Positions 38,955-49,711 are shown, numbered from the stretch's first letter. The stretch is DNA of 64,000 nt from Bacillus sp. DTU_2020_1000418_1_SI_GHA_SEK_038 (GCF_032341175.1 NZ_CP135435.1:3038001-3102000); one strand, 5' to 3'. Made by a program: numbers and translations. Notes: generated from the sequence alone by a model not told the origin.

Positions 38955-39611
38955 TTAATTCAAGTCATATTGCCTTCCTTTAACAAGGTACAAAATACTT
39001 TCCGCGATATTTGTGATATGGTCTGCAGATCTTTCAAGATATCTGCAAATAAATGAAAGCTGTAAAATTTGCGGCAAAAACTCTGGCTTTTGCATATTAA
39101 TTTGCATTAAGTCCCTAATTGTCTGTCCATATAAATCATCAACCTTGTCATCCATCTCTGCCAGCCTTTTTGCTTTTACAATGTCTTCATCATTGAAAGC
39201 CTCTAAAGATAATCTCAACATTTCTAAAGTAATACTGTGCATTTCTTTAATGTGAACAATGGGCTTTACTAACGGCTCCGAGCCAATTCTAATTGTAGAT
39301 TTTGCAATATTTACTGCGAAATCAGCAATTCTCTCAATATTTGTTGCAATTTTTATAGCAACAATAATACGGCGTAGATCAATGGCTACAGGCTGCTGTT
39401 TCGCAATTAATAAAATTGCAAAATCATTTATATCTTCATACATAAGATTCGCATTAGCATCATTATCAATGATCTCAAGTGCCATCTCAAGATCTTGGCT
39501 TTCTAGAGCGATAATGGATTTGGTCAGCGCTTCCTGGGCAAAGTTGCCAATCTCTAATAATTTTCCTTGCAATTCTTTTAGATCAATATCAAACTTTTCA
39601 CGAACTGACAT
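38955..39611 (-). CDS. phoU: Phosphate signalling protein PhoU
   Basis: 218 residues, two three-helix PhoU repeats: KFDIDLKELQGKLLEIGNFA, VAIKIATNIERIADFAVNIA with the E-R-I-x-D metal motif, and FICRYLERSADHITNIAESI near the end with the second. It couples the Pst transporter to the PhoR/PhoP system. It is the last gene of the pst operon. Confidence 0.93.
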   Translation of the reverse strand: MSVREKFDIDLKELQGKLLEIGNFAQEALTKSIIALESQDLEMALEIIDNDANANLMYEDINDFAILLIAKQQPVAIDLRRIIVAIKIATNIERIADFAVNIAKSTIRIGSEPLVKPIVHIKEMHSITLEMLRLSLEAFNDEDIVKAKRLAEMDDKVDDLYGQTIRDLMQINMQKPEFLPQILQLSFICRYLERSADHITNIAESILYLVKGRQYDLN

Positions 39612-39637
39612 AACTGATAATCTCCCCTTACATTCAA

Positions 39638-40465
39638 TTAACCGAATCTTCCTGTAATATAATCCTCTGTCCGTTTATCTGAAGGTGTTGAGAAAATTTT
39701 ATTCGTTTCCGCGAACTCAATAACTTCTCCGTTTAGGAAGAAAGCAGTTTTATCAGAAATACGTGCTGCCTGCTGCATATTATGAGTAACGATAATGATA
39801 CTGAATTCCCTCTTTAATTCCTGTACTAATTCTTCTACTTTCAATGTTGAGATCGGATCAAGTGCTGACGTTGGTTCATCCATTAATATAACATCAGGCT
39901 CAATCGCTAAACAGCGGGCAATGCAAAGACGCTGCTGCTGACCGCCTGAAAGTCCATAGGCATTCTGATGTAATCGGTCTTTTACTTCATCCCAAATGGC
40001 AGCACCTTTTAAACTTTTTTCAACAATTTGATCCAGGATTTTTTTGTCACGAATGCCATGAATTTTCGGTCCATAGGCTACGTTCTCATAAATGGATTTT
40101 GGAAATGGATTTGGCTTTTGAAACACCATTCCAACCTTCGTACGTAATTCTTCTACCCCATATGATTTATCAAAAATGTTTCTGCCCCTGTAAGATATTT
40201 TACCTGAAGTTTTTACAATTGGCACTAGTTCAATCATTCGATTCAATGTTTTAATGTACGTGGACTTTCCACAACCAGATGGACCAATAATAGCTGTCAC
40301 TTCATTTTCATATATATCTAAATTTATATTTTTCAACGCATGGTTTTCCCCATACCATAAATTAAGCTGGTCTGTCTTATAAACGATATTTTTTAATGGT
40401 TCTGTTGCTTGAGTATCCGCTCCTTGAGCATTACGTTCCTTTTGTCTTTCCATAGTTGCCATCAT
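39638..40465 (-). CDS. pstB: Phosphate ABC transporter ATPase PstB
   Basis: 275 residues. Walker [20 protein letters not shown]-loop [10 protein letters not shown] (the PstB signature), ABC signature [16 protein letters not shown], Walker [15 protein letters not shown]-loop [10 protein letters not shown]. Energises phosphate import through PstA/PstC. Only one copy here, whereas B. subtilis has two (pstBA/pstBB). Confidence 0.95.
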   Translation of the reverse strand: MMATMERQKERNAQGADTQATEPLKNIVYKTDQLNLWYGENHALKNINLDIYENEVTAIIGPSGCGKSTYIKTLNRMIELVPIVKTSGKISYRGRNIFDKSYGVEELRTKVGMVFQKPNPFPKSIYENVAYGPKIHGIRDKKILDQIVEKSLKGAAIWDEVKDRLHQNAYGLSGGQQQRLCIARCLAIEPDVILMDEPTSALDPISTLKVEELVQELKREFSIIIVTHNMQQAARISDKTAFFLNGEVIEFAETNKIFSTPSDKRTEDYITGRFG

Positions 40466-40494
40466 ATTTCAGACTCCCTTCATCCACTTAACTC

Positions 40495-41373
40495 CTAATA
40501 TCTTCTTTGGAATTTATTTCGAATCAATACAGCGATAGAATTCATGCCAATTAACATGACGAGCAGCACAATAATTCCTGCAGCAGCTATAGACTGAAAT
40601 TCCGCTTGAGGTCTACCAGTCCAGTTATATATTTGCATTGGCAGAACGGTAAACATATCAAAAACTGACTTTGGTAAGAATGCAAGGAATAATGGCAATC
40701 CAAGAACGACTAATGGAGCTGTTTCCCCAATAGCTCTTGATAATGCAAGAATTCCGCCTGTTAATATACCCGGAATAGCCGCAGGCAAGACGACCTGAAC
40801 AATCGTCTGCCACTTTGTCGCTCCCATTCCATAAGATGCCTCTCTTAATTCCTTTGGAACAGATCTTATCGCTTCTTGGGATGCTACAATTATGATAGGA
40901 AGGACTAACAAGCTCATCGTTAATCCAGCAGCTAAAACACTCGTTCCAAGCGCAAGTGCACGAACAAATACAGTAAGCCCCAATAATCCAAAAACAATCG
41001 ATGGCACGCCAGCAAGGTTTGAGATGTTAATTTGAATAAAACGTGTAAAGCGATTTTTCTTCGCATATTCTTCTAAATAAATAGCTGTTCCAACACCTAA
41101 CAATAATGACACAGGAGCTACGACCCCCATAAGCCACACTGTACCAATCAATGCTGTTTTAACACCTGCCTGCTCAGGCTTTCGTGATGGAAGACTTTGC
41201 AAAAACTGCAAATCGAGATAAGCAATTCCTTGAGTGAGTATCCGATATAATAATATTCCTAAAACAAGTAAGCCAAACATCGTTGCAGTAAAAAATATAG
41301 TCTTAAAGAGAATATTTTTTAATAGTCTTGCTTTCATACGTTTAATAACTATTGAATGTTCAATGGTTTTCAT
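40495..41373 (-). CDS. pstA: Phosphate ABC transporter permease PstA
   Basis: 292 residues with six hydrophobic helices and the EAA loop (SVPKELREASYGMGATKWQT). Pairs with PstC in the membrane. The ATG overlaps the pstC stop by one base. Confidence 0.94.
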   Translation of the reverse strand: MKTIEHSIVIKRMKARLLKNILFKTIFFTATMFGLLVLGILLYRILTQGIAYLDLQFLQSLPSRKPEQAGVKTALIGTVWLMGVVAPVSLLLGVGTAIYLEEYAKKNRFTRFIQINISNLAGVPSIVFGLLGLTVFVRALALGTSVLAAGLTMSLLVLPIIIVASQEAIRSVPKELREASYGMGATKWQTIVQVVLPAAIPGILTGGILALSRAIGETAPLVVLGLPLFLAFLPKSVFDMFTVLPMQIYNWTGRPQAEFQSIAAAGIIVLLVMLIGMNSIAVLIRNKFQRRY

Positions 41374-42317
41374 TAATATTCCTCCCTAAAACGACGAGAG
41401 ATAAATTGGGCAAATAGGTTCATTAATAATGTAAACAAGAATAGTGTAAATCCTACAGCATAAATACTGTAGTAAATTGTCGTTCCATATCCTGCATCGC
41501 CTTGGCTAACTTGAACAATATAGGCAGTCATCGTTTGAATCGAACTTGTTACATCCCAATTCATATTTGGAGTGGACCCGCCTGCAACGGCCACAATCAT
41601 TGTTTCTCCAATGGCCCGCGAAACTGCGAGGACAATCGAAGCAACAATCCCTGAAATAGCTGCTGGCAGCACAACCTTTAAGGATACTTCCAGTTTTGTT
41701 GACCCTAATGCGAGTGCTCCCTCACGCATTGAACTAGGTACAGAAGACATCGCATCTTCTGAAAGAGATGCAATCATCGGAGTAATCATGATCCCAATTA
41801 CGATACCTGGGCTTAACGCATTAAATATTTCAAGGGTAGGAATAAATTCTCTTAAGATTGGTGTAACGAACGTTAAGGCAAAAAATCCATAAACAATCGT
41901 TGGAATTCCTGCTAATACTTCTAATATCGGTTTAATGATTCTGCGAGTTTTGTCTGATGCATACTCACTCAAAAAAATCGCTGTTGCTAATCCAATAGGT
42001 ACAGCTACAATTGCAGCAATAATGGTTACCTTTAACGTGCCTAAAACGAGTGGCATTACGCCATATGACCCCTGTGTTGGCGAAAATGGATACCATTTTT
42101 TCGCAGTAATGTATTCTATAATGGAAACTTTACTAAAGAAAGTGAATGTTTCAAATATCAGTGTGAACACGATTCCAAGAGTTGTTAATACAGAAACAAC
42201 AGCTGTTAATAACAAAAGAAACGGCACTACCCTCTCAACACTTAAGCTAGCACTTTTCTTTTGTTTTTTTGCTTGAATCATTTCCTGTACAGAAAATGAT
42301 GAATTTTGTATTGCCAA
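41373..42317 (-). CDS. pstC: Phosphate ABC transporter permease PstC
   Basis: About 314 residues with six helices and an EAA-type loop (SSMREGALALGSTKLEVSL). A TTG at 42317 behind GGAAGGGG is the best start; the ORF to 42377 would add 20 hydrophobic residues without homology. It follows pstS closely and overlaps pstA. Confidence 0.93.
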   Translation of the reverse strand: MAIQNSSFSVQEMIQAKKQKKSASLSVERVVPFLLLLTAVVSVLTTLGIVFTLIFETFTFFSKVSIIEYITAKKWYPFSPTQGSYGVMPLVLGTLKVTIIAAIVAVPIGLATAIFLSEYASDKTRRIIKPILEVLAGIPTIVYGFFALTFVTPILREFIPTLEIFNALSPGIVIGIMITPMIASLSEDAMSSVPSSMREGALALGSTKLEVSLKVVLPAAISGIVASIVLAVSRAIGETMIVAVAGGSTPNMNWDVTSSIQTMTAYIVQVSQGDAGYGTTIYYSIYAVGFTLFLFTLLMNLFAQFISRRFREEY

Positions 42318-42390
42318 AGAAAAAACCCCTTCCATCCACAACAAGATGAGAAGCACAATAATCGCGCTCCCCACCATAAAGTTTTAGTGA

Positions 42391-43383
42391 TTACTTAAGA
42401 CTTTCTAATGTTTCTAACGCCTTTTTATAATCTTCATCTTTTAATTTTACGTAACCCACATCTTCTGCAAGAACAGCACCATTTTCAAGAGTGAATTTTA
42501 CAAATTCATACACTTCTTCTTTTTTCACTGATTCGTTCTTTACATAAGTGAAAAGTGGACGTGATAATGGAGCATACTCTCCGCTTTCAACACTTTCGTT
42601 TGTTGGTTCTACAGGACCGTTCCCGCCATCAATAGGTACTACTTTCAATGTATCTTTGTTTTCAGCGTAGTAAGCATATCCGAAGTAGCCAATTGCATTT
42701 TTATCCCCAACAACCCCTTGCACAAGAACATTATCATCTTCTGAAAGTGTTGCTTTTTCTACGATTGGTGCATCTTCTAAAATCACTTCATTGAAGTAGT
42801 CATATGTTCCAGAATCTGTTCCCGGAGAATAAAACTTAATTTCTTCTTCCGGCCATCCTTCACGGATATCAGACCATTTCCTTGCTTTTCCATCTTCTAC
42901 CCACATTTTCTTCAACTCATCAACTGTTAAATGATCAACCCAATCATTATCTTTATTAACCACAACTGAAAGACCATCATTAGCTAATTTTAATTCAGTA
43001 TATGCAATCCCAGCTTCTTCAAGTTGAGCTTTTTCTTCATCTTTAATTGGGCGAGAAGCATTACTGAAGTCAGTAGTTCCAGCGATAAATGCTTTAAAGC
43101 CACCGCCAGTCCCAGAGGATGCAACAGAAACTTTTACTCCAGGCTGTTCTATACCAAACTCTTCAACAACAGCTTCCATGATTGGAAAAACTGTAGAAGA
43201 ACCATCGATTTTAATTTCACCTTGAAGTTGCTTATTTTCTTCACCAGCTTGTTCTGTCTTGTTTCCTTCAGATCCAGTTTGAGAACCGTTTGTTGTTCCT
43301 TCTTCTGCTGTACCACAAGCTGCTGTGAATGCCAGCACTGCCCCAATCATTGCTGATAGTGCTAAGTACTTAAAGCTTTTCAT
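42391..43383 (-). CDS. pstS: Phosphate-binding lipoprotein PstS
   Basis: 330 residues. Signal peptide with lipobox AFTAAC (Cys23), then a Glu/Gly-rich linker, [28 protein letters not shown] and [10 protein letters not shown], which form the phosphate pocket. It captures phosphate outside and gives it to PstCA. Its promoter carries the Pho box at 43446-43505. Confidence 0.95.
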   Translation of the reverse strand: MKSFKYLALSAMIGAVLAFTAACGTAEEGTTNGSQTGSEGNKTEQAGEENKQLQGEIKIDGSSTVFPIMEAVVEEFGIEQPGVKVSVASSGTGGGFKAFIAGTTDFSNASRPIKDEEKAQLEEAGIAYTELKLANDGLSVVVNKDNDWVDHLTVDELKKMWVEDGKARKWSDIREGWPEEEIKFYSPGTDSGTYDYFNEVILEDAPIVEKATLSEDDNVLVQGVVGDKNAIGYFGYAYYAENKDTLKVVPIDGGNGPVEPTNESVESGEYAPLSRPLFTYVKNESVKKEEVYEFVKFTLENGAVLAEDVGYVKLKDEDYKKALETLESLK

Positions 43384-43445
43384 TTCTTTATTCCCCCTAA
43401 GATTTTTTCTTAATTTGTCCTACGAGTATTAGAATATACAATGAC

Positions 43446-43505
43446 TGTAAACACGGTTTTAATGGAATGTAAAGCTTTTGTAAATCGGTATAAATCATGT
43501 GTAAA
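43446..43505 (-). promoter_or_regulatory. Pho box (PhoP-binding repeats) of the pst operon
   Basis: Six direct TTTACA-like hexamers on the minus strand (plus-strand TGTAAA at 43446, 43468, 43479, 43500; TTTTAA at 43457; TATAAA at 43489). Spacing is 11, 11, 11, 10 and 11 bases. A TATATT lies downstream as -10. This is the arrangement known for PhoP-P-activated promoters of B. subtilis. Confidence 0.88.
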
Positions 43506-43529
43506 TTTGTCGAAAGATGGGTACAGAAA

Positions 43530-43569
43530 AAAGAAAAAAAAGCCTGTCACTACAATGGTGACAGGCCTT
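43530..43569 (-). terminator. Terminator after pbpA
   Basis: Minus strand AAGGCCTGTCAC-loop-GTGACAGGCTTTTTTTT, directly before the Pho box of pstS. Confidence 0.85.
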
Positions 43570-43579
43570 ATCTATTTTC

Positions 43580-45745
43580 TTATTCAGTTTCTTCTCCTTC
43601 TGTTTCTTCCATACTATTTTCATTATCTTGAGTGGCATGCTCGACATTATTACCCATTTGCCGCTGTTTCTTTAATTCAAAATATGTGTCCATGACTCTT
43701 TGACCGATGACTAAATTGGCAGAATGGCCTCGGCCTCCTTGGTATGCCCATGGAACCATAACAGCCATTGCAATTTCAGGATTGTCTTCAGGTGCATATC
43801 CTGCAAGACTTAAGTTTATTACTTCTGGCGGTTCTTTACCAAACTTTTTGCGTTCAGGTCCGTCATAGAATGCCTCCGCTGTACCGGTCTTACCGGCCGG
43901 ATTATAACTTTTCCCGCCGAAATAACCGTAGGCAGTTCCGCCCGGCTCTTGAAAAACTTTTTTGAAGCCGAGTTGGACACGATCAAACCATTCTGGTTCA
44001 GCATCTACATGATTAAGAACCTTAGGCTGAATTTCTTGGACTATCGGCCCCAGCTCATTATTTTCCAGCAGTGGCTCACGAATTTCCTTTACAATATGAG
44101 GTTCCATTCGATTTCCTCCATTAGCAATGGTAGAAATATATTGAGCTAATTGCATATTGGAGTACGTATCAAACTGACCGATAGATAAGTCAAGTAAAAG
44201 TCCTGGAACATTTCCGTAATAACCTTTAAAGCCTATTGTCTCATTTGGTAAATCAATCCCTGTTCGAACTCCTAAACCAAATTGAGCAAAGGAATCCCTA
44301 AACGTTGCAAATCCCTTGTCTAGTTTTAACGGAAGTGGTGCATTAGGAATGTAGGTCCCTTCACCAATCCTGATGGCGGTATGAAACATATAAACGTTCG
44401 AGGAATACTTAAGTGCATTAATATCATTCATCGTACCAAGGTTTTTCCACGATCTCTTTGGTGGGGTTCTGCTAATTAGTATGGGAGAATCATAAAAAGA
44501 TGTATTAGGCTTAATAACACCTGTTTTATAGCCTGTAAGGATAGTTGCCCCCTTAATGGTCGAGCCAACGTTATAACTCGTTGTTATATTACCTAGTGCA
44601 TCATCCTGCATTACGCTTTTGCCCGTTTCTTCATTCTTTACAATTCTCTTTCCTGCCATGGTCATAATTTCACCTGTATGCGGATCCATTAAAACCACAT
44701 AAGCCCTATCAAGCAAAGCAGTTCCGCCCTTTGCTTTCGCTGCCTTCAATTCTTCTTCGATGATCTTTTCTATTGCGACTTGAAGATCCATATCAATGCT
44801 TAGAACGAGATCCATCCCTCTTTTGCCTTCGGTAATTGGGATTGTTTCCAGGACATTCCCTGCCTTATCAGTAACATTTTTCACCTTAGCCTTTTGACCG
44901 TGCAGCACATCTTCATATTGCATTTCAATATAGCTTTTTCCTACACGATCATTACGGCTATAATCTCTTGCTAAATAATAATCGAGCTGCTCAGCAGGCA
45001 AGCCTTCATCTGAATCCGTTATTTTTCCAAGGACCGACTTCAAGGTTGAACCAAAAGCATAAGCTCTCTCCCAATCCGTTGTAGTGTCAACCCCTGGGAG
45101 AAGCTGAAGATTTTCACTGACAACAGCAAACTCCTCTGGTGTAACATCTTTGTTTTTAACAATTTGCGGCGTCAGCGCATAGCCGCTTGTAAAATCACGA
45201 TAGATGGCAAGAATCTCTAAATCTTTCTCAGTGAGTTCGTTTAACTCTTCCTCTGTAACACGAGCAACCTTTAGACGATAAATCTCTTTATCAAGTTCTT
45301 TGCCTTCAAATTTTTCTTTTAATTTATCAATTTCCTTTTCTGAAACCTTTTCATCAGCACGGTCTTTATTATTCAGGATCCAATAATCTTTTTTATCTCT
45401 CTCTTGTACCTTATCGGTATCTTTTTCGATTAGTTTTGCAAGCCTTTCTGCCACTTCTAGCATCTCAGCCTGCTTTGCTCCGCGATTTGTATAAGTTATT
45501 GCATTTTGTGGAGTGTTATCTACAATAACCTTTCCTGTCCGATCAAACATCTTCCCTCTCGGTACTGGATTATTGACCGTAACATCCTCTGTCCGTTCAA
45601 TTTCTCGCCTATAATCATCGCCATACACAATTTGCACAATGCCCAACCGAAGGACTAGCACTGAAAATAATACAAATACAATAAAAAATAAAATGTTCAG
45701 CCTGACGGGAACATGTGATTTTTTCTTCTTTTTCTTTTTATTCAA
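43580..45745 (-). CDS. pbpA: Class B penicillin-binding protein (PbpA/PBP2A-like)
   Basis: 721 residues. Short cytosolic tail, one membrane helix (LNILFFIVFVLFSVLVLRLG), a long N-terminal dimerisation domain, then a transpeptidase: SxxK in SYNVGSTIKGAT, SxN in YSSNVYMF and KTGT in AGKTGTAEAF. It crosslinks lateral wall in rod-shaped cells. The C-terminus is acidic. In B. subtilis pbpA also precedes pstS. Confidence 0.92.
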   Translation of the reverse strand: MNKKKKKKKSHVPVRLNILFFIVFVLFSVLVLRLGIVQIVYGDDYRREIERTEDVTVNNPVPRGKMFDRTGKVIVDNTPQNAITYTNRGAKQAEMLEVAERLAKLIEKDTDKVQERDKKDYWILNNKDRADEKVSEKEIDKLKEKFEGKELDKEIYRLKVARVTEEELNELTEKDLEILAIYRDFTSGYALTPQIVKNKDVTPEEFAVVSENLQLLPGVDTTTDWERAYAFGSTLKSVLGKITDSDEGLPAEQLDYYLARDYSRNDRVGKSYIEMQYEDVLHGQKAKVKNVTDKAGNVLETIPITEGKRGMDLVLSIDMDLQVAIEKIIEEELKAAKAKGGTALLDRAYVVLMDPHTGEIMTMAGKRIVKNEETGKSVMQDDALGNITTSYNVGSTIKGATILTGYKTGVIKPNTSFYDSPILISRTPPKRSWKNLGTMNDINALKYSSNVYMFHTAIRIGEGTYIPNAPLPLKLDKGFATFRDSFAQFGLGVRTGIDLPNETIGFKGYYGNVPGLLLDLSIGQFDTYSNMQLAQYISTIANGGNRMEPHIVKEIREPLLENNELGPIVQEIQPKVLNHVDAEPEWFDRVQLGFKKVFQEPGGTAYGYFGGKSYNPAGKTGTAEAFYDGPERKKFGKEPPEVINLSLAGYAPEDNPEIAMAVMVPWAYQGGRGHSANLVIGQRVMDTYFELKKQRQMGNNVEHATQDNENSMEETEGEETE

Positions 45746-45896
45746 TTTATCTCGACACTTCCTTTAGTTAACAAGTAACTTTCTATTTCTCTTATCCCAT
45801 TCTATAAGAAATCAGCAAATTATTCTAGGAAGAACATGCGAGATGCTAAAGCAATATTTGTAAACAAGAGGGAAGGGAAGAGCTCACACTCTTCCC

Positions 45897-47114
45897 TTAC
45901 GCAGATTGAAGCTGTATCTTTCTGACGAAGATATAGATTATGGAGTGACCAGCGCCAAGGAAAAGCAGAAGGATAGGAATGCTTTTTTCCTCGTTAAAAA
46001 AGGTGACAGCTCCCAGGAAGCACAGGATTGAAAATACCCTGCCCAAATTCACAAAAATTTCCCTTACGACAATATATTCGATTCTCATTTCAGCAGCCTT
46101 CCACCCTTTTCCTATTACATCATATGTCATGGATATATAGGGGACGAGCAGAAGAGGATAAGCTATCGCAATTGTGGCTGCATAGAAGAGCAGTTTAGAG
46201 TAGCTGATATCAAAGATAATCAGGAATATCGCCAAATATAATATTAAACCTCCAACCAAGATAGCCCTTTTCCGATACTGCTTTTTTAGGAGCCTGGAAA
46301 CGAAATAGTATGCGATAAAGGAAACTCCTGAGTTGACTAGTCCATATGTCCCTAAGGCAAGTTCACTGCCTGTTGAAATAAAAACAAAAACAGATATGAC
46401 AAATGCAAATGTCCCTTCACGCAGCCCTTGAAAGAAGTGAGCATTAGTGATTAGCTGCCAATTCTTATTATTTTTTCGCTCTGCTAATATTCTTCTAAAA
46501 TAATACTTTCCTTTTGCCGGCCGTCTTTTTATGAAAAAGCTTAAAAACACGGCCAAAGAAAATAACGCTAAAGATGTCCCAAAGATGATTGTATAACCTG
46601 TGAATTTTTCTAACTTAGAAATGACTAAGCCCGCGGCTATCGGACCAATCATCCCTCCTACAGAAGATAAAATCCCCAGAAAGCCATTAAAAAAATCCCG
46701 ATTTTCCGGTTCGGTGATTTCAAATGTTAAAACATTAAATGCAAGCCAATAAAAACCATATCCTATGCCAAGCAAGGTACCGAGAAGCAGCAAAAATTTT
46801 GATGCTTGTGTCCCTATTATTAATACAGATAAATAGAAGGCGGCAAGAAAAATAACGCCAATTCGGAGGACAATTACGCGATCTACTTTCTTTGCCCACC
46901 TGCCTGCCAAAATAAACGTTAACGGCTGAATGACAACAACGGTAAGATTATACAACCCTAAATCTTTAAAATCACCTGACTGCTTCCAAAGATAAATATT
47001 CACAAACGTATTTGACAGGGCCACACTTAATGAATATAGACCCCCGATAATAAGCAGTAACCCTAAATCTTTCGTTAATTCAACTTCACCGATCAATTTT
47101 TTAACCTTACTCAT
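45897..47114 (-). CDS. yqgE: MFS transporter (YqgE-like)
   Basis: 405 residues, 12 predicted helices. A MSKVKKLIGEVELTKDLG start at 47114 behind AAAGGGGAG replaces an unsupported 30-residue extension. The A-like loop FILAGRWAKKVDRV marks the N-half. Substrate unknown. It lies between sodA and pbpA as in B. subtilis. A 9-bp hairpin without a real U-tract follows at 45872-45897. Confidence 0.82.
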   Translation of the reverse strand: MSKVKKLIGEVELTKDLGLLLIIGGLYSLSVALSNTFVNIYLWKQSGDFKDLGLYNLTVVVIQPLTFILAGRWAKKVDRVIVLRIGVIFLAAFYLSVLIIGTQASKFLLLLGTLLGIGYGFYWLAFNVLTFEITEPENRDFFNGFLGILSSVGGMIGPIAAGLVISKLEKFTGYTIIFGTSLALFSLAVFLSFFIKRRPAKGKYYFRRILAERKNNKNWQLITNAHFFQGLREGTFAFVISVFVFISTGSELALGTYGLVNSGVSFIAYYFVSRLLKKQYRKRAILVGGLILYLAIFLIIFDISYSKLLFYAATIAIAYPLLLVPYISMTYDVIGKGWKAAEMRIEYIVVREIFVNLGRVFSILCFLGAVTFFNEEKSIPILLLFLGAGHSIIYIFVRKIQLQSA

Positions 47115-47237
47115 AAAAAAACTCCCCTTTGTGTCTAAAGGGTAGTTTCTAACAAAGCAAATACTCTTATACCATTTTTTCAAGAATAATAAAAAACATG
47201 GCAAAGACCTCCCCCTGCCATGTTCAGTAATATTTAT

Positions 47238-47846
47238 TTACTTTGCAGCTGTATAGCGCTTTGAAACCTCATCCCAGTTTACAACATTCCAGAATGCACC
47301 GATGTAGTCTGGACGGCGGTTTTGATATTTTAAATAATATGCATGCTCCCAAACATCTAATCCAAGAATTGGAGTTTTGCCTTCCATTAATGGAGAATCT
47401 TGATTTGGTGTGCTTGTAACTTCAAGCTCGCCATTATTTACTGCAAGCCATGCCCAGCCAGAACCGAAGCGTGTCGTAGCAGCTTTAGCAAATTCTTCTT
47501 TAAAGCTATCAAAGCTTCCGAATTTTCCATTAATAGCGTCAGCTAATTCGCCAGTTGGCTCGCCGCCGCCATTTGGAGAAATGACTTGCCAGAATAAAGA
47601 GTGGTTTGCATGTCCGCCCCCATTATTGCGCACTGCTGTACGTGCAGCTTCTGGAACAGCATCTAAGTTTGCAATGACTTCTTCAACTGATTTAGAAAGA
47701 AGCTCTTCATTTCCTTCTAATGCGTTATTTAAGTTTGTTACGTAAGTGTTATGGTGCTTAGTGTGATGAATATTCATCGTTTCTTTGTCGATATTTGGTT
47801 CTAAAGCATCATAAGCATAAGGTAATTGTGGTAATTCAAATGCCAT
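47238..47846 (-). CDS. sodA: Manganese superoxide dismutase
   Basis: 202 residues of Fe/Mn type: [34 protein letters not shown] (His27), [11 protein letters not shown] (His), and [19 protein letters not shown] (Asp/His ligands). GSGWAWL and the local residues favour Mn. It detoxifies superoxide. Strong AGGAGG start. A short inverted repeat (ATTCT-N6-AGAAT) lies upstream at 47905-47920; its role is unknown. Confidence 0.95.
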   Translation of the reverse strand: MAFELPQLPYAYDALEPNIDKETMNIHHTKHHNTYVTNLNNALEGNEELLSKSVEEVIANLDAVPEAARTAVRNNGGGHANHSLFWQVISPNGGGEPTGELADAINGKFGSFDSFKEEFAKAATTRFGSGWAWLAVNNGELEVTSTPNQDSPLMEGKTPILGLDVWEHAYYLKYQNRRPDYIGAFWNVVNWDEVSKRYTAAK

Positions 47847-48034
47847 AATAAATTCCTCCTATGTAAAAATAATTTTCCACTCAAATGTTTCTAAATTTCT
47901 TATAATTCTGAAATTAGAATCATTCTTTATGGTACATTCTAAGATTACCAAAGTTGGATAATCGTTTCAATAAAAATGCTTCTCCACTCATATACATTTC
48001 CCTAAATCTTATAATATATCCTAATAAATAATTA

Positions 48035-48062
48035 AAGAGTAAGGAGTCCCCTCCTTACTCTT
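48035..48062 (-). terminator. Terminator after the Na/Pi cotransporter gene
   Basis: GAGTAAGGAG-loop-CTCCTTACTC with T-rich flank on the minus side. Confidence 0.75.
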
Positions 48063-48070
48063 TACATGAA

Positions 48071-49711
48071 TTAATCATCTTCTCCTAAAATCGCTTCTGC
48101 AATATTCACTGCATGATCGCCAATTCTCTCTAAATTACTTACAATATCAACATATACGATACCAGCTTGAGCTGAGCACTGACCCTCATTCAAGCGAAGA
48201 ATATGCTGTTTACGAAGCTTTCTTTCCATCTTATCAATTTCTTCTTCTTTTTGTACAACATGCAAGGCTGCTTCTTTATCATTATGATCCAAGGCTTCTA
48301 AAGCTTCTGAAACAGTCGAAATAGTTAGCATAAACATATCGTCCAAATCAGCCATTGCTGAATCGGAAATTAAGACTTTATTAGCTAATTGATATTCAAT
48401 AAGCTCAATAATATTCTCATAATGATCACCAACCCGCTCAATATCCCTTACTGCATCCATGAGCATTGTATGCTCTTCTGATTCATGTTCGGATAATGAG
48501 CTTGTCGATAGCTCTACTAAATAATCAGTAATTTTCCGATCCAAATTATTTAGCGCATCTTCAATTTGCATTGCATTATCGGAATGCTTTTGAAGCTTTG
48601 TTTTTAAATATTCATGTGTTTCTTCTAAACCTTTAATAGAGAAATGACCCATGCGCAAAACTTCCTCTTTTGCTTGACCTAATGCAATAGAAGGGGATTG
48701 CTCTATAAAAACTGGATCCAAGTGTTTTGCTTTATATTCAATGACTGAGTCCTCTCCAGGAATTAATTTCGTCACAATAAAAGCTAGTACAGCAACAAAT
48801 GGCAGCTGCAAAATTGTATTGGAAGCATTGAAGATCCCATGTGCAAAAGCGATAGTCATTTCTGGGTTCAATCCCATTCCGGCTTGTATATTTCCTATTA
48901 ATAAAGTAAATGGCTTTAATAATAATAAAAATATAGTTGTCCCGATTAAATTAAATAATACATGGACAGCTGCAGCTCTTTTTGCTGCAACAGAAGCTCC
49001 AATGGAAGCTAATACAGCAGTGATAGTCGTTCCAATATTATCTCCAAACAGGACTGGCAGAGCAGCTTTTAAATCAACAAGGTTTTCTGAAAATAATCCC
49101 TGCAAAATCCCAATGGTTGCGCTGGAGCTTTGTACAATCACTGTAAACACAGTTCCTACAATTACTCCTAAAATCGGATTTGCACTTAAATTAACTGTTA
49201 ATTCATGAAAAGATTCTAGAGCTCTAAGAGGCTTCATTCCTGCACTCATTAGTTCTAATCCATAGAATAAAGCACCGAATCCAAAAACGATTTGTCCAAA
49301 ATTATGGACCTTTTTATTTTTAAAGAAGAATAGTAATATTGCACCAGCAGCAATAATTGGTAAGGCATATGCTCCAACATCAATTCCAATGATAAACGCG
49401 GTAACCGTGGTCCCTATATTCGCACCCATAATGACTCCGATTGCTTGACGCAACGTCATAAAACCAGCGCTAACTAAACCAACGGTAATAACTGTTGTTG
49501 CTGAACTGCTCTGTATTGCAATAGTAACAAGAATTCCTGTTAGTACACCCATAACAGGGTTGGTGGTGAATCGATCTAATAAGTCTCTAAGTCGATCGCC
49601 TGCCGATTTCTGCAGACCGTCACCCATATATTTAAGACCAAATAAAAAAATTCCCAGGCCACCTAAAAATTCAAAAAGCATCTGCTGAAAATTCAGTTCC
49701 AACTTTTCCAC
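48071..49711 (-). CDS. Na+/phosphate cotransporter family protein with PhoU-like tail
   Basis: 546 residues. Two inverted NptA repeats with QSSSATTVITVGLV and QSSSATIGILQGLF (duplicated QSSSA signature), then a C-terminal PhoU-like helical domain from about 345 (EEHTMLMDAVRDIERVGDHY; NLERIGDHAVNIAEAI). It takes up phosphate with sodium, or exports it; the C-tail may gate it. Together with pst it makes a phosphate locus. A possible PhoP-like repeat region lies upstream (49770-49846). Confidence 0.9.
   Translation of the reverse strand: MEKLELNFQQMLFEFLGGLGIFLFGLKYMGDGLQKSAGDRLRDLLDRFTTNPVMGVLTGILVTIAIQSSSATTVITVGLVSAGFMTLRQAIGVIMGANIGTTVTAFIIGIDVGAYALPIIAAGAILLFFFKNKKVHNFGQIVFGFGALFYGLELMSAGMKPLRALESFHELTVNLSANPILGVIVGTVFTVIVQSSSATIGILQGLFSENLVDLKAALPVLFGDNIGTTITAVLASIGASVAAKRAAAVHVLFNLIGTTIFLLLLKPFTLLIGNIQAGMGLNPEMTIAFAHGIFNASNTILQLPFVAVLAFIVTKLIPGEDSVIEYKAKHLDPVFIEQSPSIALGQAKEEVLRMGHFSIKGLEETHEYLKTKLQKHSDNAMQIEDALNNLDRKITDYLVELSTSSLSEHESEEHTMLMDAVRDIERVGDHYENIIELIEYQLANKVLISDSAMADLDDMFMLTISTVSEALEALDHNDKEAALHVVQKEEEIDKMERKLRKQHILRLNEGQCSAQAGIVYVDIVSNLERIGDHAVNIAEAILGEDD

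Noticed and set aside
47905..47920. Inverted repeat before sodA as a PerR or Fur box
   Set aside because: ATTCT-N6-AGAAT does not fit the known PerR, Fur or Zur consensus, so only a repeat is reported.
48741..49208. 155-codon plus-strand frame opposite the phosphate cotransporter
   Set aside because: Antisense shadow caused by codon bias; no start signal and no domain.
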